A stretch of DNA of 64,000 bases from Salipaludibacillus aurantiacus (GCF_900111295.1 NZ_FOGT01000001.1:62001-126000), one strand, 5' to 3'. Counted from the first letter of the stretch, positions 8,952 through 18,318 are shown. The notes: generated from the sequence alone by a model not told the origin. A program made the numbers and translations.

Positions 8952-9632
8952 ATGCCCAATGAAATGATATGGTTTATTTTTGCCGCTGTTAATTTTAGTA
9001 TGCTTCTTTTATTTTACCGGTTATTTGGAAAAACAGGTTTGTTTGTATGGATCGGTTTTTCAACTGTCGCAGCCAATCTGCAGGTTATTAAACTGGTTGA
9101 ACTTTTTGGCCTTGTTGCTACTCTCGGTAATATTATGTATGGAACAGTGTTTTTAGCTACTGATATTCTTAATGAAAAATATGGAAAGAAAGAAGCAAGA
9201 AAAGCTGTCTGGTTCGGTTTTTCATCTCTTCTAGCCGTAACAATCATTATGCAGTTTGTTCTTGCTTTCCAGCCCCATGCAGATGATATGGCTCATGAGC
9301 ACTTATCTTTTATTTTTGAGCTCCTTCCACAGGTTGTCGTGGCGAGCCTGCTTGCTTATTTGATCAGCCAGCTCCTGGATGTGCAAATCTATGCTTTATT
9401 TAAAAAAGTTTTTCATAAGCCATCGCAGCTATGGATGCGCAATAGTTTCAGCACCGCAATCAGCCAGTTTATTGATACGGTTATTTTTTGCAGCATTGCA
9501 TTTTATGGATGGTATGAATTTGGCGTCTGGCTGGAAGTACTTCTGACTACTTATTTTATTAAGTTTATTGTGGCAGCAATTGATACGCCATTTATATATA
9601 TTGCAAGAAAGCTTAATCCAAAAGAAAATTAA
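8952..9632 (+). CDS. Queuosine precursor transporter (YhhQ/VUT family)
   Basis: A 226-residue integral membrane protein with about six membrane segments and the family motifs ATDILNEKYGKKEARKAVW and FIDTVIFC. YhhQ-family members import preQ0/preQ1 for queuosine tRNA modification. The start at 8952 is chosen because AAGGAGACG precedes it. Upstream in-frame codons from 8703 lie inside the leader that carries the probable preQ1 riboswitch, and this regulation agrees with the function. It is monocistronic and followed by a terminator inside a dispersed repeat. Confidence 0.9.
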   Translation: MPNEMIWFIFAAVNFSMLLLFYRLFGKTGLFVWIGFSTVAANLQVIKLVELFGLVATLGNIMYGTVFLATDILNEKYGKKEARKAVWFGFSSLLAVTIIMQFVLAFQPHADDMAHEHLSFIFELLPQVVVASLLAYLISQLLDVQIYALFKKVFHKPSQLWMRNSFSTAISQFIDTVIFCSIAFYGWYEFGVWLEVLLTTYFIKFIVAAIDTPFIYIARKLNPKEN

Positions 9633-9645
9633 AGCGAAAGAACAT

Positions 9646-9776
9646 GGCTGGGACAAAAGAATAGTAATCACAAAGACATCCGAACAAAATATCAATTTTT
9701 GTTCGGATGTTCTTTCGGGAAAAGCAGTGATTTCTGTCCGCCTGGGGACGTTTGCCCAGGGACTTGTCTTCAGCAA
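9646..9776 (+). repeat. Dispersed intergenic repeat, copy 1 (right arm missing)
   Basis: Shares modules in the same order with 20137-20349: GGCTGGGACAAAA, then ATAGTAATCA, then a CCGAACAAA hairpin, then GCAGTGATTTC, then GTCCGCC, then TTGCCCAGGG. This copy lacks the right inverted end seen in the second copy. Confidence 0.6.
9676..9714 (+). terminator. Terminator inside the repeat
   Basis: Fourteen-bp stem ACATCCGAACAAAA/TTTTGTTCGGATGT followed by TCTTT. It lies 44 bases after the stop of the transporter gene. Confidence 0.75.
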
Positions 9777-9783
9777 AATCAAC

Positions 9784-10665
9784 TTAACCTGTATATCTCT
9801 TTAATATAAAATCTACCTGACTTCCATACATTTCGCCAAACATATTTAAATGTACAAATAAATAAAACAGCTGATACAAAGGTTTTCTGTTATTATATTC
9901 ACTATCCACCGGCAACCGGTCTTTATAGGCATCGTAAAAGTTATTTGAAAAGCCTCCGAACAATTCTGTAAAAGCCAGTTCCATTTCATGATGCCCGTAA
10001 AATACTGAAGGATCGATCAAATAAATATCACCGCCAGATGAGGTCATCCAATTACCGGACCATAAATCCCCGTGTAACAGCCTGGGGGTAATATCTGAAC
10101 CCGGGATCCATTCATCCAGCCTTTCTAACAGTTTTTCTACCCTTTTCTTACGTATGGCAGGCAATAGTCCGTTTTTTTCGGCGATTTCCGCCTGGCTCCT
10201 CAACCTCTTTCTTTTATAGTAGGTGCACCAGTCAGTCCACCAGCCATTTTGCTGTGGTATTTCACCTATATAAGTTAATTTGCTGTAGCCGAAAGACGTG
10301 TGAGTCATCTCATGTAAATTAGCTATTGAATTTCCCAGTAATTGATCACCCCTGCCGGGGGCCTTGCCATCCTCTATCCATTCCATCACAAGGCCATGCC
10401 GTTCCGGGCTTTCAGTTGTGAATACCCCAAATACTTTCGGAGTATAAACTTCATTAGCCTTTCCAAGTAGCCTTAGACCCTCTGCTTCTATATTAAAAAA
10501 ATCAGCAGGCATGGATCTGTGTGTCTTTATAAACAGCTCATGGGTTTGTGTAGTTATATGGTATGACTCGTTTATATCTCCTCCAGAAACTGGCTGGACA
10601 TTTAAAAGACCGCTATTTAACCCTGTTTGCTTTAAAGCTTCTTTTATCCATGATACCTCCGTCAT
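9784..10665 (-). CDS. Fructosamine kinase family protein
   Basis: A 293-residue member of the fructosamine/ketosamine-3-kinase family. These phosphorylate sugar amines attached to lysine and so help deglycate proteins. Visible motifs include SGGDINESY near the N terminus, the catalytic loop LLHGDLWSGN, and the metal-binding IDPSVFYGHHEMELAF. It is a full-length cytoplasmic protein. AAAGGAGGT precedes the ATG. It is monocistronic and divergent from the DUF1722 gene. The substrate is inferred from the family only. Confidence 0.85.
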   Translation of the reverse strand: MTEVSWIKEALKQTGLNSGLLNVQPVSGGDINESYHITTQTHELFIKTHRSMPADFFNIEAEGLRLLGKANEVYTPKVFGVFTTESPERHGLVMEWIEDGKAPGRGDQLLGNSIANLHEMTHTSFGYSKLTYIGEIPQQNGWWTDWCTYYKRKRLRSQAEIAEKNGLLPAIRKKRVEKLLERLDEWIPGSDITPRLLHGDLWSGNWMTSSGGDIYLIDPSVFYGHHEMELAFTELFGGFSNNFYDAYKDRLPVDSEYNNRKPLYQLFYLFVHLNMFGEMYGSQVDFILKRYTG

Positions 10666-10759
10666 AGCGGGACCTCCTTTAGCAAGGCATTTTTTTCGTA
10701 AAAATTTTGAATTTTCGTTATAATTAAACTGTAACTCTCTCTCATAAGGAGGTGTTTCT

Positions 10760-11206
10760 ATTTTAAAGAAAGACGCAGAACAAATCTGGGCAAAAAATAA
10801 GTATGAAATTATGATGAAAGGGTATAAGTCCTACAAAAATATTCAAGCGTCATTAAAAACGGCTTCCTCTCCAGAAAATTATAAAAAAATTTACGAGCAA
10901 ATTCAAAGTATTAAATCTGACCCTTTTCTGCATAAAGATGTTATTAATACTCTCGAACATCTCTGGGGTTATTTTAAAGTTAAAGCTCACCCTGGTGATA
11001 AAGAGCAGTTTTTCATCTTGTTAAACAGGTGCAGACAGCAGCCAGTCATTTCCTACCTCTATTACCCGGAAGACGTCCGGTACACTCTCGCCTTTATTTC
11101 TTATTTATTAGAAACACATCCAGACCCTTATTTACTTCAGTCCACTTTGTTTTTACCTCAGAATGAATGGAATACTTTACCGGATTCGCCCCCAAGTAAA
11201 ATATGA
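10760..11206 (+). CDS. DUF1722 (YbgA-like) protein, probable AUU start
   Basis: A 148-residue cytoplasmic protein of the DUF1722 family, whose function is not established. The domain begins with IWAKNKYEIMMKGYKSY and contains a central HLWGYFK motif. The conserved N terminus lies upstream of the first ATG (10811), which itself has no Shine-Dalgarno. A strong AAGGAGG (10746-10752) sits seven bases before an in-frame ATT at 10760, and no ATG, GTG or TTG lies between. The start is therefore inferred to be AUU, a rare codon known from infC. A TATAAT at 10719-10724 could be the -10 box. The zinc-ribbon gene follows 21 bases later. Confidence 0.7.
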   Translation: MLKKDAEQIWAKNKYEIMMKGYKSYKNIQASLKTASSPENYKKIYEQIQSIKSDPFLHKDVINTLEHLWGYFKVKAHPGDKEQFFILLNRCRQQPVISYLYYPEDVRYTLAFISYLLETHPDPYLLQSTLFLPQNEWNTLPDSPPSKI

Positions 11207-11227
11207 CATGATAAAGGAGGGAATTCC

Positions 11228-11392
11228 ATGAATGAAGAGCACACCTGCCCCAACTGCGGCGGGACACTGATCGATGATATATGGGAAACAATTAATACAA
11301 GTGCTGATGGTTCTTATACGATTCACTCTTATCTCGCAAAAAAATGTTTGTTAAAATGCGGTTATTTTACTCCTTTAATTAAGGAAGAGTAG
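11228..11392 (+). CDS. Small CxxC zinc-ribbon-like protein
   Basis: A 54-residue protein not previously delimited by length filters. It has CPNCGG at residues 7-12 and a second cysteine pair, CLLKC, at 40-44, together resembling a small zinc ribbon. The ATG has a strong AAAGGAGG upstream. It follows the DUF1722 gene closely and ends in the stem of a terminator, so the two form an operon. The function is unknown. Confidence 0.65.
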   Translation: MNEEHTCPNCGGTLIDDIWETINTSADGSYTIHSYLAKKCLLKCGYFTPLIKEE

Positions 11393-11418
11393 ACGGGGGC
11401 GTCTACTCTTCCTTTTTT
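11383..11418 (+). terminator. Intrinsic terminator overlapping a stop codon
   Basis: Twelve-bp perfect stem GGAAGAGTAGAC/GTCTACTCTTCC with loop GGGGGC, then TTTTTT. The left arm includes the last codons and TAG stop of the zinc-ribbon gene. Confidence 0.9.
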
Positions 11419-11435
11419 ACCTCGGAGTCTCCCTT

Positions 11436-12356
11436 TTAAACAGGAAGCTGATCGAGAACATTTTTGTAAGCAAAACCACGAACAGTTTCTTCACTGTACC
11501 TTTTTTGTAATTCATTAATCAGGTTCTGATATTTTCCGCTGTGTTCCAGATTTTTCACAAAAGTACTGATACCATCGAAGTCCGATCCCAATGCTACGTG
11601 CCGTTTACCCCCCAAAGCGCAAAAATGGTCTATATGGGCAATTAAATCGTCAACGCCTGCAACTTCACCTTTAACAAACTCAGGACAATAAACAACCCCT
11701 ATTAATCCATTCTTTTTAAAAATGGCTTCAGCCTGTTTATCATCGAGGTTACGTCTGTGCGGGCACACACTTTTCGAGTTGGAATGAGTGGCGACCGGAT
11801 AATTAGCAGCTTCTGCCGCATCCCAGAAAGACCGTTCAGAGAGATGAGACAGATCTGTCCATACTTTTGCCTCGTTATTCATTCTCACCACTTCAAAGCC
11901 GAGCTCTGTAAGCCCTGCCCCCCGGCGTTCTCCCACGCCATCAGCACAAAGGTTGGCGTTATTCCAGGTTAAACCGACTGATTTCACACCTAGCTGATAA
12001 AGGGTCCTCAATTTTGTTAAATCGTTTCCGAAAGCATCCGCTCCCTCAAGGGATAATAGCGCGCCTGTCTCATTTTCGTTTAAACTCCGCAAATCATCCC
12101 AATCGGTTATTTTTTTAATCTCCGGGTGCTTTGCTATTATTTCGGTATGGAACAAATCAATTTGTTCAAGTGCTGTCTGAAACTTTTCATCACTTGGAAT
12201 GTACGGTTCCACAAAAACAGCAAAAACCTGGAGTCCTATCTCCCCCTTAGCTAATCGTTCAGCATTTACATTTAGAGCAGGAGCATCCTTAAAAGATAAT
12301 GTCCGGTCTTCATGCAATTTCAGCAAGGCGTCGCAGTGTAAATCAAAAACTCTCAT
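11436..12356 (-). CDS. Membrane dipeptidase (peptidase M19)
   Basis: A 306-residue zinc dipeptidase. It shows the metal-binding start FDLHCDAL, the bridging glutamate in LLSLEGADAF, the histidines in TDLSHLSERSFWD and ATHSNSKSVCPHRRNLDD, and GSDFDGI near the C terminus. The family hydrolyses dipeptides, including D-amino acid-containing ones. There is no signal peptide, so it is cytoplasmic, as usual for Bacillus members. It is probably co-directional with fumarase, which starts 1.4 kb upstream and ends 19 bases before this gene. Confidence 0.9.
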   Translation of the reverse strand: MRVFDLHCDALLKLHEDRTLSFKDAPALNVNAERLAKGEIGLQVFAVFVEPYIPSDEKFQTALEQIDLFHTEIIAKHPEIKKITDWDDLRSLNENETGALLSLEGADAFGNDLTKLRTLYQLGVKSVGLTWNNANLCADGVGERRGAGLTELGFEVVRMNNEAKVWTDLSHLSERSFWDAAEAANYPVATHSNSKSVCPHRRNLDDKQAEAIFKKNGLIGVVYCPEFVKGEVAGVDDLIAHIDHFCALGGKRHVALGSDFDGISTFVKNLEHSGKYQNLINELQKRYSEETVRGFAYKNVLDQLPV

Positions 12357-12375
12357 CCCTAAGCCCCTTCCGGCA

Positions 12376-13767
12376 TTATTCTGTTGGTCTTACCATCTTT
12401 TCAAGGTTAATATATTCATCAAATTGCTCTTCTGTTAAATAGCCTAGTTCAACAGCTGTTTCTTTGAGAGTTGAATTATTCTTAAAGGCCGTTTTAGCAA
12501 TGGCAGCCGCCTTTTCGTATCCAATGTGCGGGTTAAGGGCAGTCACAAGCATAAGAGAATTTTTCACATGCTTTTCTATAATTTCCTCATTTACTTCAAT
12601 TCCAACCATGCACTTCTCATTAAACGAATCCATCGCATCACTTAAAAGCCTTACTGACTGAAGGAAATTATAAATAATTACCGGCTTAAAGACATTTAAT
12701 TCAAAGTTCCCCTGGCTTGCCGCAAATCCAATTGCCGCATCATTTCCAAACACTTGTGACACTGTCATAGTTAAAGCTTCAGACTGAGTGGGATTGACTT
12801 TGCCCGGCATAATTGAGCTTCCTGGTTCATTAGCAGGAATAGTAATTTCACCAATGCCTGAGCGTGGCCCGCTTGCAAGCCAGCGCACATCATTAGCAAT
12901 CTTCATCAGGTCAGCCGCAAGGCCTTTAACAGCCCCGTGGACATAGACAATCTCATCATGGCTTGTTAAAGCATGAAATTTGTTTTCAGACGAACAGAAT
13001 GTTTCTCCTGTTATTCTGCTGATTTCTTCTGCTGTATAGTCGCCGAATTTAGGATGGGCATTAATCCCTGTCCCAACTGCTGTTCCGCCTATCGCTAAAT
13101 TGCGCAGCTGTTCGGATGACTGTTCGATCATTTCTTCTGATTTTTTAAGCATATGAGCCCATCCGCTAATTTCCTGGCCTAAAGTTAGCGGAGTGGCATC
13201 CTGCAAATGCGTACGGCCAATTTTTATAACATTATCAAATAATTGTGATTTTTCTTCCACCGTCTTTTTCAGTCGCTGCAAAGCAGGAAGCAGACGTTCT
13301 TTCACATCTTTTAACGCGGCAATGTGCATCGCAGTCGGAAAGGTATCATTGGAGCTTTGCGAACGGTTAACATCATCGTTCGGATGAATTTTTAATTCAC
13401 TTCCATTTTCTGAAAGCACTTCATTTCCGCGATAAGCCACCACTTCATTCATATTCATATTGGACTGTGTCCCGCTTCCTGTCTGCCAGACAACCAGTGG
13501 AAAATGTTCGTATGTACCCTGTTCTCTTAATTCACGACAAACATCCTGTATAACCTCTCCTTTTTCTTTTTCAATGTTACCAAGACGGAGGTTTGCAGCT
13601 GCCGTCGCTTCTTTTAGTATAGTAAAGGCTTCCACTACTTCTTTCGGCATTTTTTCAGACCCGATTTTAAAATTCTCCAGACTTCTTTGCGTTTGAGCCC
13701 CCCACCATTTTTCAGACGGGACTTTCACTTCACCTAACGTGTCTTTTTCCATACGATAGCTCATCAT
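12376..13767 (-). CDS. citG: Class II fumarate hydratase
   Basis: A 463-residue TCA-cycle enzyme interconverting fumarate and malate, matching B. subtilis CitG (FumC type) along its length. Motifs include the [17 protein letters not shown] region, the [12 protein letters not shown] loop, and the fumarase/aspartase signature [13 protein letters not shown], whose serine is catalytic in this superfamily. Two consecutive ATG codons start the gene after GAGGAGGATG. The downstream dipeptidase is separated by only 19 bases. It is an iron-independent, cytoplasmic enzyme. Confidence 0.95.
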   Translation of the reverse strand: MMSYRMEKDTLGEVKVPSEKWWGAQTQRSLENFKIGSEKMPKEVVEAFTILKEATAAANLRLGNIEKEKGEVIQDVCRELREQGTYEHFPLVVWQTGSGTQSNMNMNEVVAYRGNEVLSENGSELKIHPNDDVNRSQSSNDTFPTAMHIAALKDVKERLLPALQRLKKTVEEKSQLFDNVIKIGRTHLQDATPLTLGQEISGWAHMLKKSEEMIEQSSEQLRNLAIGGTAVGTGINAHPKFGDYTAEEISRITGETFCSSENKFHALTSHDEIVYVHGAVKGLAADLMKIANDVRWLASGPRSGIGEITIPANEPGSSIMPGKVNPTQSEALTMTVSQVFGNDAAIGFAASQGNFELNVFKPVIIYNFLQSVRLLSDAMDSFNEKCMVGIEVNEEIIEKHVKNSLMLVTALNPHIGYEKAAAIAKTAFKNNSTLKETAVELGYLTEEQFDEYINLEKMVRPTE

Positions 13768-13819
13768 ACATCCTCCTCATTTTTAAAAGTCTGTTTGGTT
13801 CTTCTGTCCACGACTTGCC

Positions 13820-13975
13820 TTAAATAAGAATCATACTTACAGTAACCACTTGCTGAATAATATAAACAATCAGCAGAATCACTCCAATAGTAAGTATAAC
13901 CCGGAACACAGCCCCTACAATTCTCAATAGGACAATCCCTACAACAATTAATATTAAAACTGTCAAAATATCCAC
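13820..13975 (-). CDS. Small hydrophobic membrane peptide (probable)
   Basis: A 51-residue, almost wholly hydrophobic reading frame with two membrane stretches separated by LLRIVGAVFRV. It begins at GTG 13975, or at an in-frame GTG nine bases upstream, and AAGGGG lies just before both. It sits alone between fumC and the divergent acsA. Small membrane proteins of this type are common in Bacillaceae, but I do not recognise a family. Coding status is moderate. Confidence 0.45.
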   Translation of the reverse strand: MDILTVLILIVVGIVLLRIVGAVFRVILTIGVILLIVYIIQQVVTVSMILI

Positions 13976-14142
13976 TTTACTCACCCCTTATGCCCTTATG
14001 TTTAAGTTACTTTTCTTTATAAGAAAAATCAAGAATGAACATTTGTTTCCTTCTTTTTAAAATAATAACTTTATAAAGGTTTGAAATTTCAAAATATTAA
14101 GTTTATGATATTTGTATAACTGATTTTTTGGAGGTGGCGAGT

Positions 14143-15858
14143 ATGGAAGTTTTACAACCTAAGCAAGAGACTTATCAGTTAAATGATTATGAAAAAGCCA
14201 GAGAGTCATTTCAATGGGATGATGTAAAAAAAGAATTTTCATGGTATAAAAGCGGCAAAATCAATGTGGCATATGAGTGTATCGATCGCCATGCAGATGA
14301 AGGAAAAGGAAATAAAACTGCCCTGCTTTATTCGGATGCTTCAAGAAATGAAAGTTATACATTTAACGATCTGAAAAAAAGAACAAATCAGGCCGCTCAC
14401 ATGTTCCGCAGATTGAATGTGAATAAAGGTGACCGGGTATTTATTTTCATGCCGCGTTCTCCTGAACTCTATATCGCTCTTCTCGGTGCAGTTAAAATGG
14501 GGGCAGTAGTAGGGCCTTTATTTGAAGCATTTATGAAAGAAGCTGTCCGCAGCCGTCTGGAAGATAGTGAAGCAAAAGTAATTGTGACGACTCCGGAACT
14601 CGTATCGAGAGTTCCGCATGAGGAACTCCCCCACCTTGAGAAAATCATTCTTGTAGGAGAACATGCCGCCACAAACGATCCGTTTTATTCTTTCTCCGAA
14701 GAAATGAAAGCGTCACCAAATGACGACAGCGCTATTGAGTGGGTGAATTTGGAAGACGGACTTATTCTCCATTATACCTCAGGATCTACAGGTAAGCCTA
14801 AAGGGGTTTATCACGTGCATAACGCTATGCTCCAGCATTACCAGACAGCTAAATGGGTGCTGGATTTGCGGGAAGATGACATTTACTGGTGTACAGCGGA
14901 TCCTGGCTGGGTGACAGGGACCTCTTACGGTATTTTCGGCCCCTGGCTAAATGGCGTAACAAATGTTGTACGGGGTGGACGTTTCTCTCCTGACGACTGG
15001 TATAACACAATTGACACGTTCAACGTCACTGTCTGGTACAGTGCCCCTACGGCATTCCGTATGCTGATGGCAGCGCCGAAAGATATACTTGAAAAGTACG
15101 ATTTAAACTCCCTGCGCCATATTTTAAGTGTGGGTGAACCTTTAAATCCGGAAGTTGTGCGATGGGGATGGGATGTCTTTAAACATAGAATTCATGACAC
15201 GTGGTGGATGACCGAAACAGGCGGTATGCTGATTTGTAATTATTTAAGTGAACCTGTGAAACCCGGCTCCATGGGCAAACCCTTCCCTGGCATTCATGCT
15301 GCCATTATAGACAATGAAGGGAATGAATTACCGCCGAATGAAATGGGCCATCTTGCTATTCAAACAGGCTGGCCTGCCCAGATGAGAAAGATTTGGAAAA
15401 ACGATGAAAAATTCCAGGAGTATTTTTCTATCCCCGGCTGGTACGTCTCTGGAGATACAGCTTTCAGGGATGACGAAGGCTACTTTTGGTTCCAGGGCAG
15501 GAATGATGATGTGATTATGACTGCAGGAGAGCGTGTAGGTCCGTTTGAAATTGAAAGTAAACTGGTTGAACACCCTGCAGTAGCGGAAGCTGGGGTTATT
15601 GGTAAACCTGATGAGATGCGGGGACATATTATAAAAGCTTTTATTGCCTTGAGACCAGAGTATAAAACATCAGACGAATTGAAAAGTGAAATTCAGAAGT
15701 TTATTAAAACTGAACTTGCCGCCCATGCCGTACCAAAAGAAATAGAATTTAAAGATAAGCTTCCAAAAACCCGAAGCGGTAAAATTATGCGGCGTGTACT
15801 TAAAGCCTGGGAAATGAACGAACCGGCCGGTGATTTATCTACAATGGATGATGCTTAG
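14143..15858 (+). CDS. acsA: Acetyl-CoA synthetase
   Basis: A 571-residue AMP-forming acetate:CoA ligase, the same length as B. subtilis AcsA. It shows the P-loop-like YTSGSTGKPKGV, WWMTETGG, YVSGDTAFRDDEGYFWFQGR, and the C-terminal PKTRSGKIMRR. The lysine in the last motif is the acetylation-controlled adenylation residue in this family. The start at 14143 follows GGAGGTGGCG; an in-frame ATG at 14128 precedes that site. It allows growth on acetate and is a single-gene unit. No acuABC genes lie beside it, unlike in B. subtilis. Confidence 0.95.
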   Translation: MEVLQPKQETYQLNDYEKARESFQWDDVKKEFSWYKSGKINVAYECIDRHADEGKGNKTALLYSDASRNESYTFNDLKKRTNQAAHMFRRLNVNKGDRVFIFMPRSPELYIALLGAVKMGAVVGPLFEAFMKEAVRSRLEDSEAKVIVTTPELVSRVPHEELPHLEKIILVGEHAATNDPFYSFSEEMKASPNDDSAIEWVNLEDGLILHYTSGSTGKPKGVYHVHNAMLQHYQTAKWVLDLREDDIYWCTADPGWVTGTSYGIFGPWLNGVTNVVRGGRFSPDDWYNTIDTFNVTVWYSAPTAFRMLMAAPKDILEKYDLNSLRHILSVGEPLNPEVVRWGWDVFKHRIHDTWWMTETGGMLICNYLSEPVKPGSMGKPFPGIHAAIIDNEGNELPPNEMGHLAIQTGWPAQMRKIWKNDEKFQEYFSIPGWYVSGDTAFRDDEGYFWFQGRNDDVIMTAGERVGPFEIESKLVEHPAVAEAGVIGKPDEMRGHIIKAFIALRPEYKTSDELKSEIQKFIKTELAAHAVPKEIEFKDKLPKTRSGKIMRRVLKAWEMNEPAGDLSTMDDA

Positions 15859-15866
15859 TTAACAAA

Positions 15867-15900
15867 AACCCCTGGAGGCTCATTCTCCAAGGGTTTTTTT
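15867..15900 (+). terminator. Intrinsic terminator
   Basis: Stem AACCCCTGGAG/CTCCAAGGGTT with one mismatch and a 7-base loop, followed by a T-run. It ends acsA. Confidence 0.85.
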
Positions 15901-15911
15901 GTCCTTAATCA

Positions 15912-16664
15912 TTATTGTCTCGCGAATACATGATTTCCTATCCGCTGACTAACCGTCAGATTGTTCACCCAATTTGAGGTCGCAGTAGCGGGGTTATAAA
16001 AGTAAACGGCACCGTTAGTCGGATCGTATCCATTTACTGCGTCTTCTACAGCACGGATAGCTTCCCTGTCTGCCGCCCGGTAAATTTCTCCGTTCTGAAC
16101 CGGTTCAAATGCGTAAATATTGCCCGAACCATACGTTTCATAAACCACACCGCTGATTGATGAAGGGAAATCAGGGTGAGCAGTTCTGTTTAAGACAACC
16201 GCAGCCACCGCCACTTTTCCTTTATAAGGCTCTCCTCTGGCCTCTGCATGGACTAGACGGGCCAACAATTCTTTTTCTTGTGAAGAATAAGCTTGAGATG
16301 CGGGTGCTGCTTTATTTATAGTAAGAGACTGGCCAGGATAGATCGCTGAACCGGATAGTCCGTTCCATCCGCGTAATTGTGAAACAGTTACACCATATCT
16401 ATTGGCAATGATCCATAACGTTTCCCCGTGCCTGACAGTGTGAGTAACCGAACCTCCAGGGATACTAAGGGATTGACCCGGATAGATCATATTGCTGGAT
16501 AAATTATTTTCTCTTCGCAAGGCTTCAGCAGTTACACCGTAGTTTTGGCCGATCGTCCAAAGGCTGTCTCCTGACCTCACTTCATACGTTGAGGCAGACA
16601 CACCATTATGGGAAGTAAATAGCAAAACTCCAGCCAAAGCAATTGAGAACATCCATTTCTTCAT
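15912..16664 (-). CDS. LysM-containing cell-wall hydrolase (SleB-like)
   Basis: A 250-residue secreted hydrolase. The start at 16664 is set by AAAGGAGG before MKKWMFSIAL, giving a signal peptide that ends near VSAS. Two LysM peptidoglycan-binding repeats follow (YEVRSGDSLWTIGQNYGVT at about 26-70 and HTVRHGETLWIIANRYGVT at about 75-118). A C-terminal SleB-type Hydrolase_2 domain (LARLVHAEARGEPYKGKVAVAAVVLNR) includes the family's conserved glutamate. SleB-type enzymes cleave spore cortex or wall glycan. LysM rather than SleB-specific binding domains suggests a vegetative or mother-cell role like YkvT/CwlJ relatives. Confidence 0.85.
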   Translation of the reverse strand: MKKWMFSIALAGVLLFTSHNGVSASTYEVRSGDSLWTIGQNYGVTAEALRRENNLSSNMIYPGQSLSIPGGSVTHTVRHGETLWIIANRYGVTVSQLRGWNGLSGSAIYPGQSLTINKAAPASQAYSSQEKELLARLVHAEARGEPYKGKVAVAAVVLNRTAHPDFPSSISGVVYETYGSGNIYAFEPVQNGEIYRAADREAIRAVEDAVNGYDPTNGAVYFYNPATATSNWVNNLTVSQRIGNHVFARQ

Positions 16665-16870
16665 AAAAAAAAAGCCTCCTTTTTTTAATAAAAAACTACA
16701 AGTATTATAGTAATGAATTAAATCCAGCAATTCCTTAGTAGATTGTTAGATAAATTCCCATAAACCTCCATATAATGTTGAAAGCCAGCTGGATAAGAAG
16801 TAATATTAAACTAGATGCCGAATTTCCAGCACTTATTGACCATTCTCCGGCATCAAAAGAGGTGAGCTAA

Positions 16871-18289
16871 ATTTTTGCAGCGAACGCAGACACTAACGAA
16901 ATGCTGAAGGCTATTTTAAAAAGCATTGATGAGGGAATTCATGTGATAGACAGGGAAGGACGAACCATTTATTATAATCGAATAGCTGCGGATCATGATG
17001 GCATGAATGCCGAAGAAGTGATTGGAAAGCCCCTGCTCGAAGTGTTCCCTTCTTTAACTTTTGAAACAAGCACCATGCTAAAAGTTGTTAAGACAGGCAG
17101 ACCAATGTATAACAAGCACCAGACTTACCGGAATATTAAAGGAAAATTAATCGATACTGTAAATACGACGATTCCCATTATCGTCGGTAAAGACATTCTC
17201 GGAGCGGCTGAAATTGCTAAAGATTATTCAAGAGTAAAAGAATTATCCAATAAACTCATCGAATTACAGACCCAAATGGATAAACGGATTGAAAAACCGA
17301 AAAACGTCAGTAAATACTCAACTAACTATACATTTGAAGATATTATAACTGCGGATCCTGCTATGAAGAAAACCATAGCCAGGGCTGAGCGGGTGTCTAA
17401 GACGACGTCCCCTATTCTTGTATATGGGGAAACCGGAACAGGCAAAGAACTGCTTGTCCAGGGCATCCATCACCGGTCTGCCCGGTGCCGCGGTCCTTTT
17501 ATATCGCAAAACTGCGCTGCTATTCCTCCTTCCCTGCTGGAAAGTATGCTGTTTGGCACAACGAAAGGCAGTTTTACCGGGGCAGAAAATAAAGAAGGGC
17601 TGTTTGAATTAGCCCATGGAGGCACACTCTTTTTAGATGAAATTCATACCCTTCCTTTCGACTTGCAGGCTAAGTTGCTCCGTGTTCTCGAGGACGGTGT
17701 GGTCAGACGGGTTGGCTCTCACAAAACCGTTCAAACTGATGTAAGGATCATTACAGCCACTAACGAAAAACCTGCTGATTTGCTTAAGAAGAAATTGATC
17801 AGAAAAGATCTTTATTACCGTTTGAATGTTGTTTCTTTATCTCTCCCGCCGTTAAGAGACAGAATAGATGACCTTCCTATACTGATTCAGACGTTTATAA
17901 ATACTTATAACCATAAATTCGGACTGCAAGTAAAGAAGATTGATAAAGAAGCTTTAAGTGCTTTTTATCTTTATGACTGGCCCGGAAATATTCGCGAATT
18001 GCGGCATGCCATCGAATCGGCTATGAATATGAGTGACTCGGAAGAACTTACGCTTGAACATTTCCCCCCATACCTCAGTGAACTTGGAAGAAGTTCTCTC
18101 ACCACCTCAAATCCTGAAGGTTATGACGTTGAAAAAAGGGGATTAAAAACCAGTGTTGAAGATTTTGAGAAAAGAGTTATTTTGGATATTTATGAGAAGG
18201 AAAACGGAAACGTAAAACGAACTGCTGAAAAATTAAGAATCCCTAGACAAACTCTTCAGTACAAACTCCAAAAATATAAACTTATTTAG
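16871..18289 (+). CDS. kamR: Sigma-54-dependent activator of the kam locus (KamR-like), possible AUU start
   Basis: PAS, AAA+ and Fis-type HTH domains. From the ATG at 16901, the PAS domain covers about residues 1-115. Walker A is GETGTGKE (176-183). The sigma-54 contact loop is GSFTGA (223-228), a variant of GAFTGA. GGTLFLDEI is Walker B. The HTH is RTAEKLRIPRQTLQYKL at the C terminus. The upstream AGAGGTGAG fits an in-frame ATT at 16871 (472 residues), not the ATG. Alternatively a base error hides a TTG start at 16875. The gene is followed by a terminator and then a -24/-12 promoter before kamA, as in the kam locus of B. thuringiensis, where KamR activates kamA. Confidence 0.8.
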   Translation: MFAANADTNEMLKAILKSIDEGIHVIDREGRTIYYNRIAADHDGMNAEEVIGKPLLEVFPSLTFETSTMLKVVKTGRPMYNKHQTYRNIKGKLIDTVNTTIPIIVGKDILGAAEIAKDYSRVKELSNKLIELQTQMDKRIEKPKNVSKYSTNYTFEDIITADPAMKKTIARAERVSKTTSPILVYGETGTGKELLVQGIHHRSARCRGPFISQNCAAIPPSLLESMLFGTTKGSFTGAENKEGLFELAHGGTLFLDEIHTLPFDLQAKLLRVLEDGVVRRVGSHKTVQTDVRIITATNEKPADLLKKKLIRKDLYYRLNVVSLSLPPLRDRIDDLPILIQTFINTYNHKFGLQVKKIDKEALSAFYLYDWPGNIRELRHAIESAMNMSDSEELTLEHFPPYLSELGRSSLTTSNPEGYDVEKRGLKTSVEDFEKRVILDIYEKENGNVKRTAEKLRIPRQTLQYKLQKYKLI

Positions 18290-18290
18290 C

Positions 18291-18318
18291 GAAGTGCCGG
18301 AAAACCGGCACTTCTTTT
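18291..18318 (+). terminator. Intrinsic terminator
   Basis: Ten-bp perfect stem GAAGTGCCGG/CCGGCACTTC with an AAAA tetraloop and TTTT tail. It separates the regulator from kamA. Confidence 0.9.
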
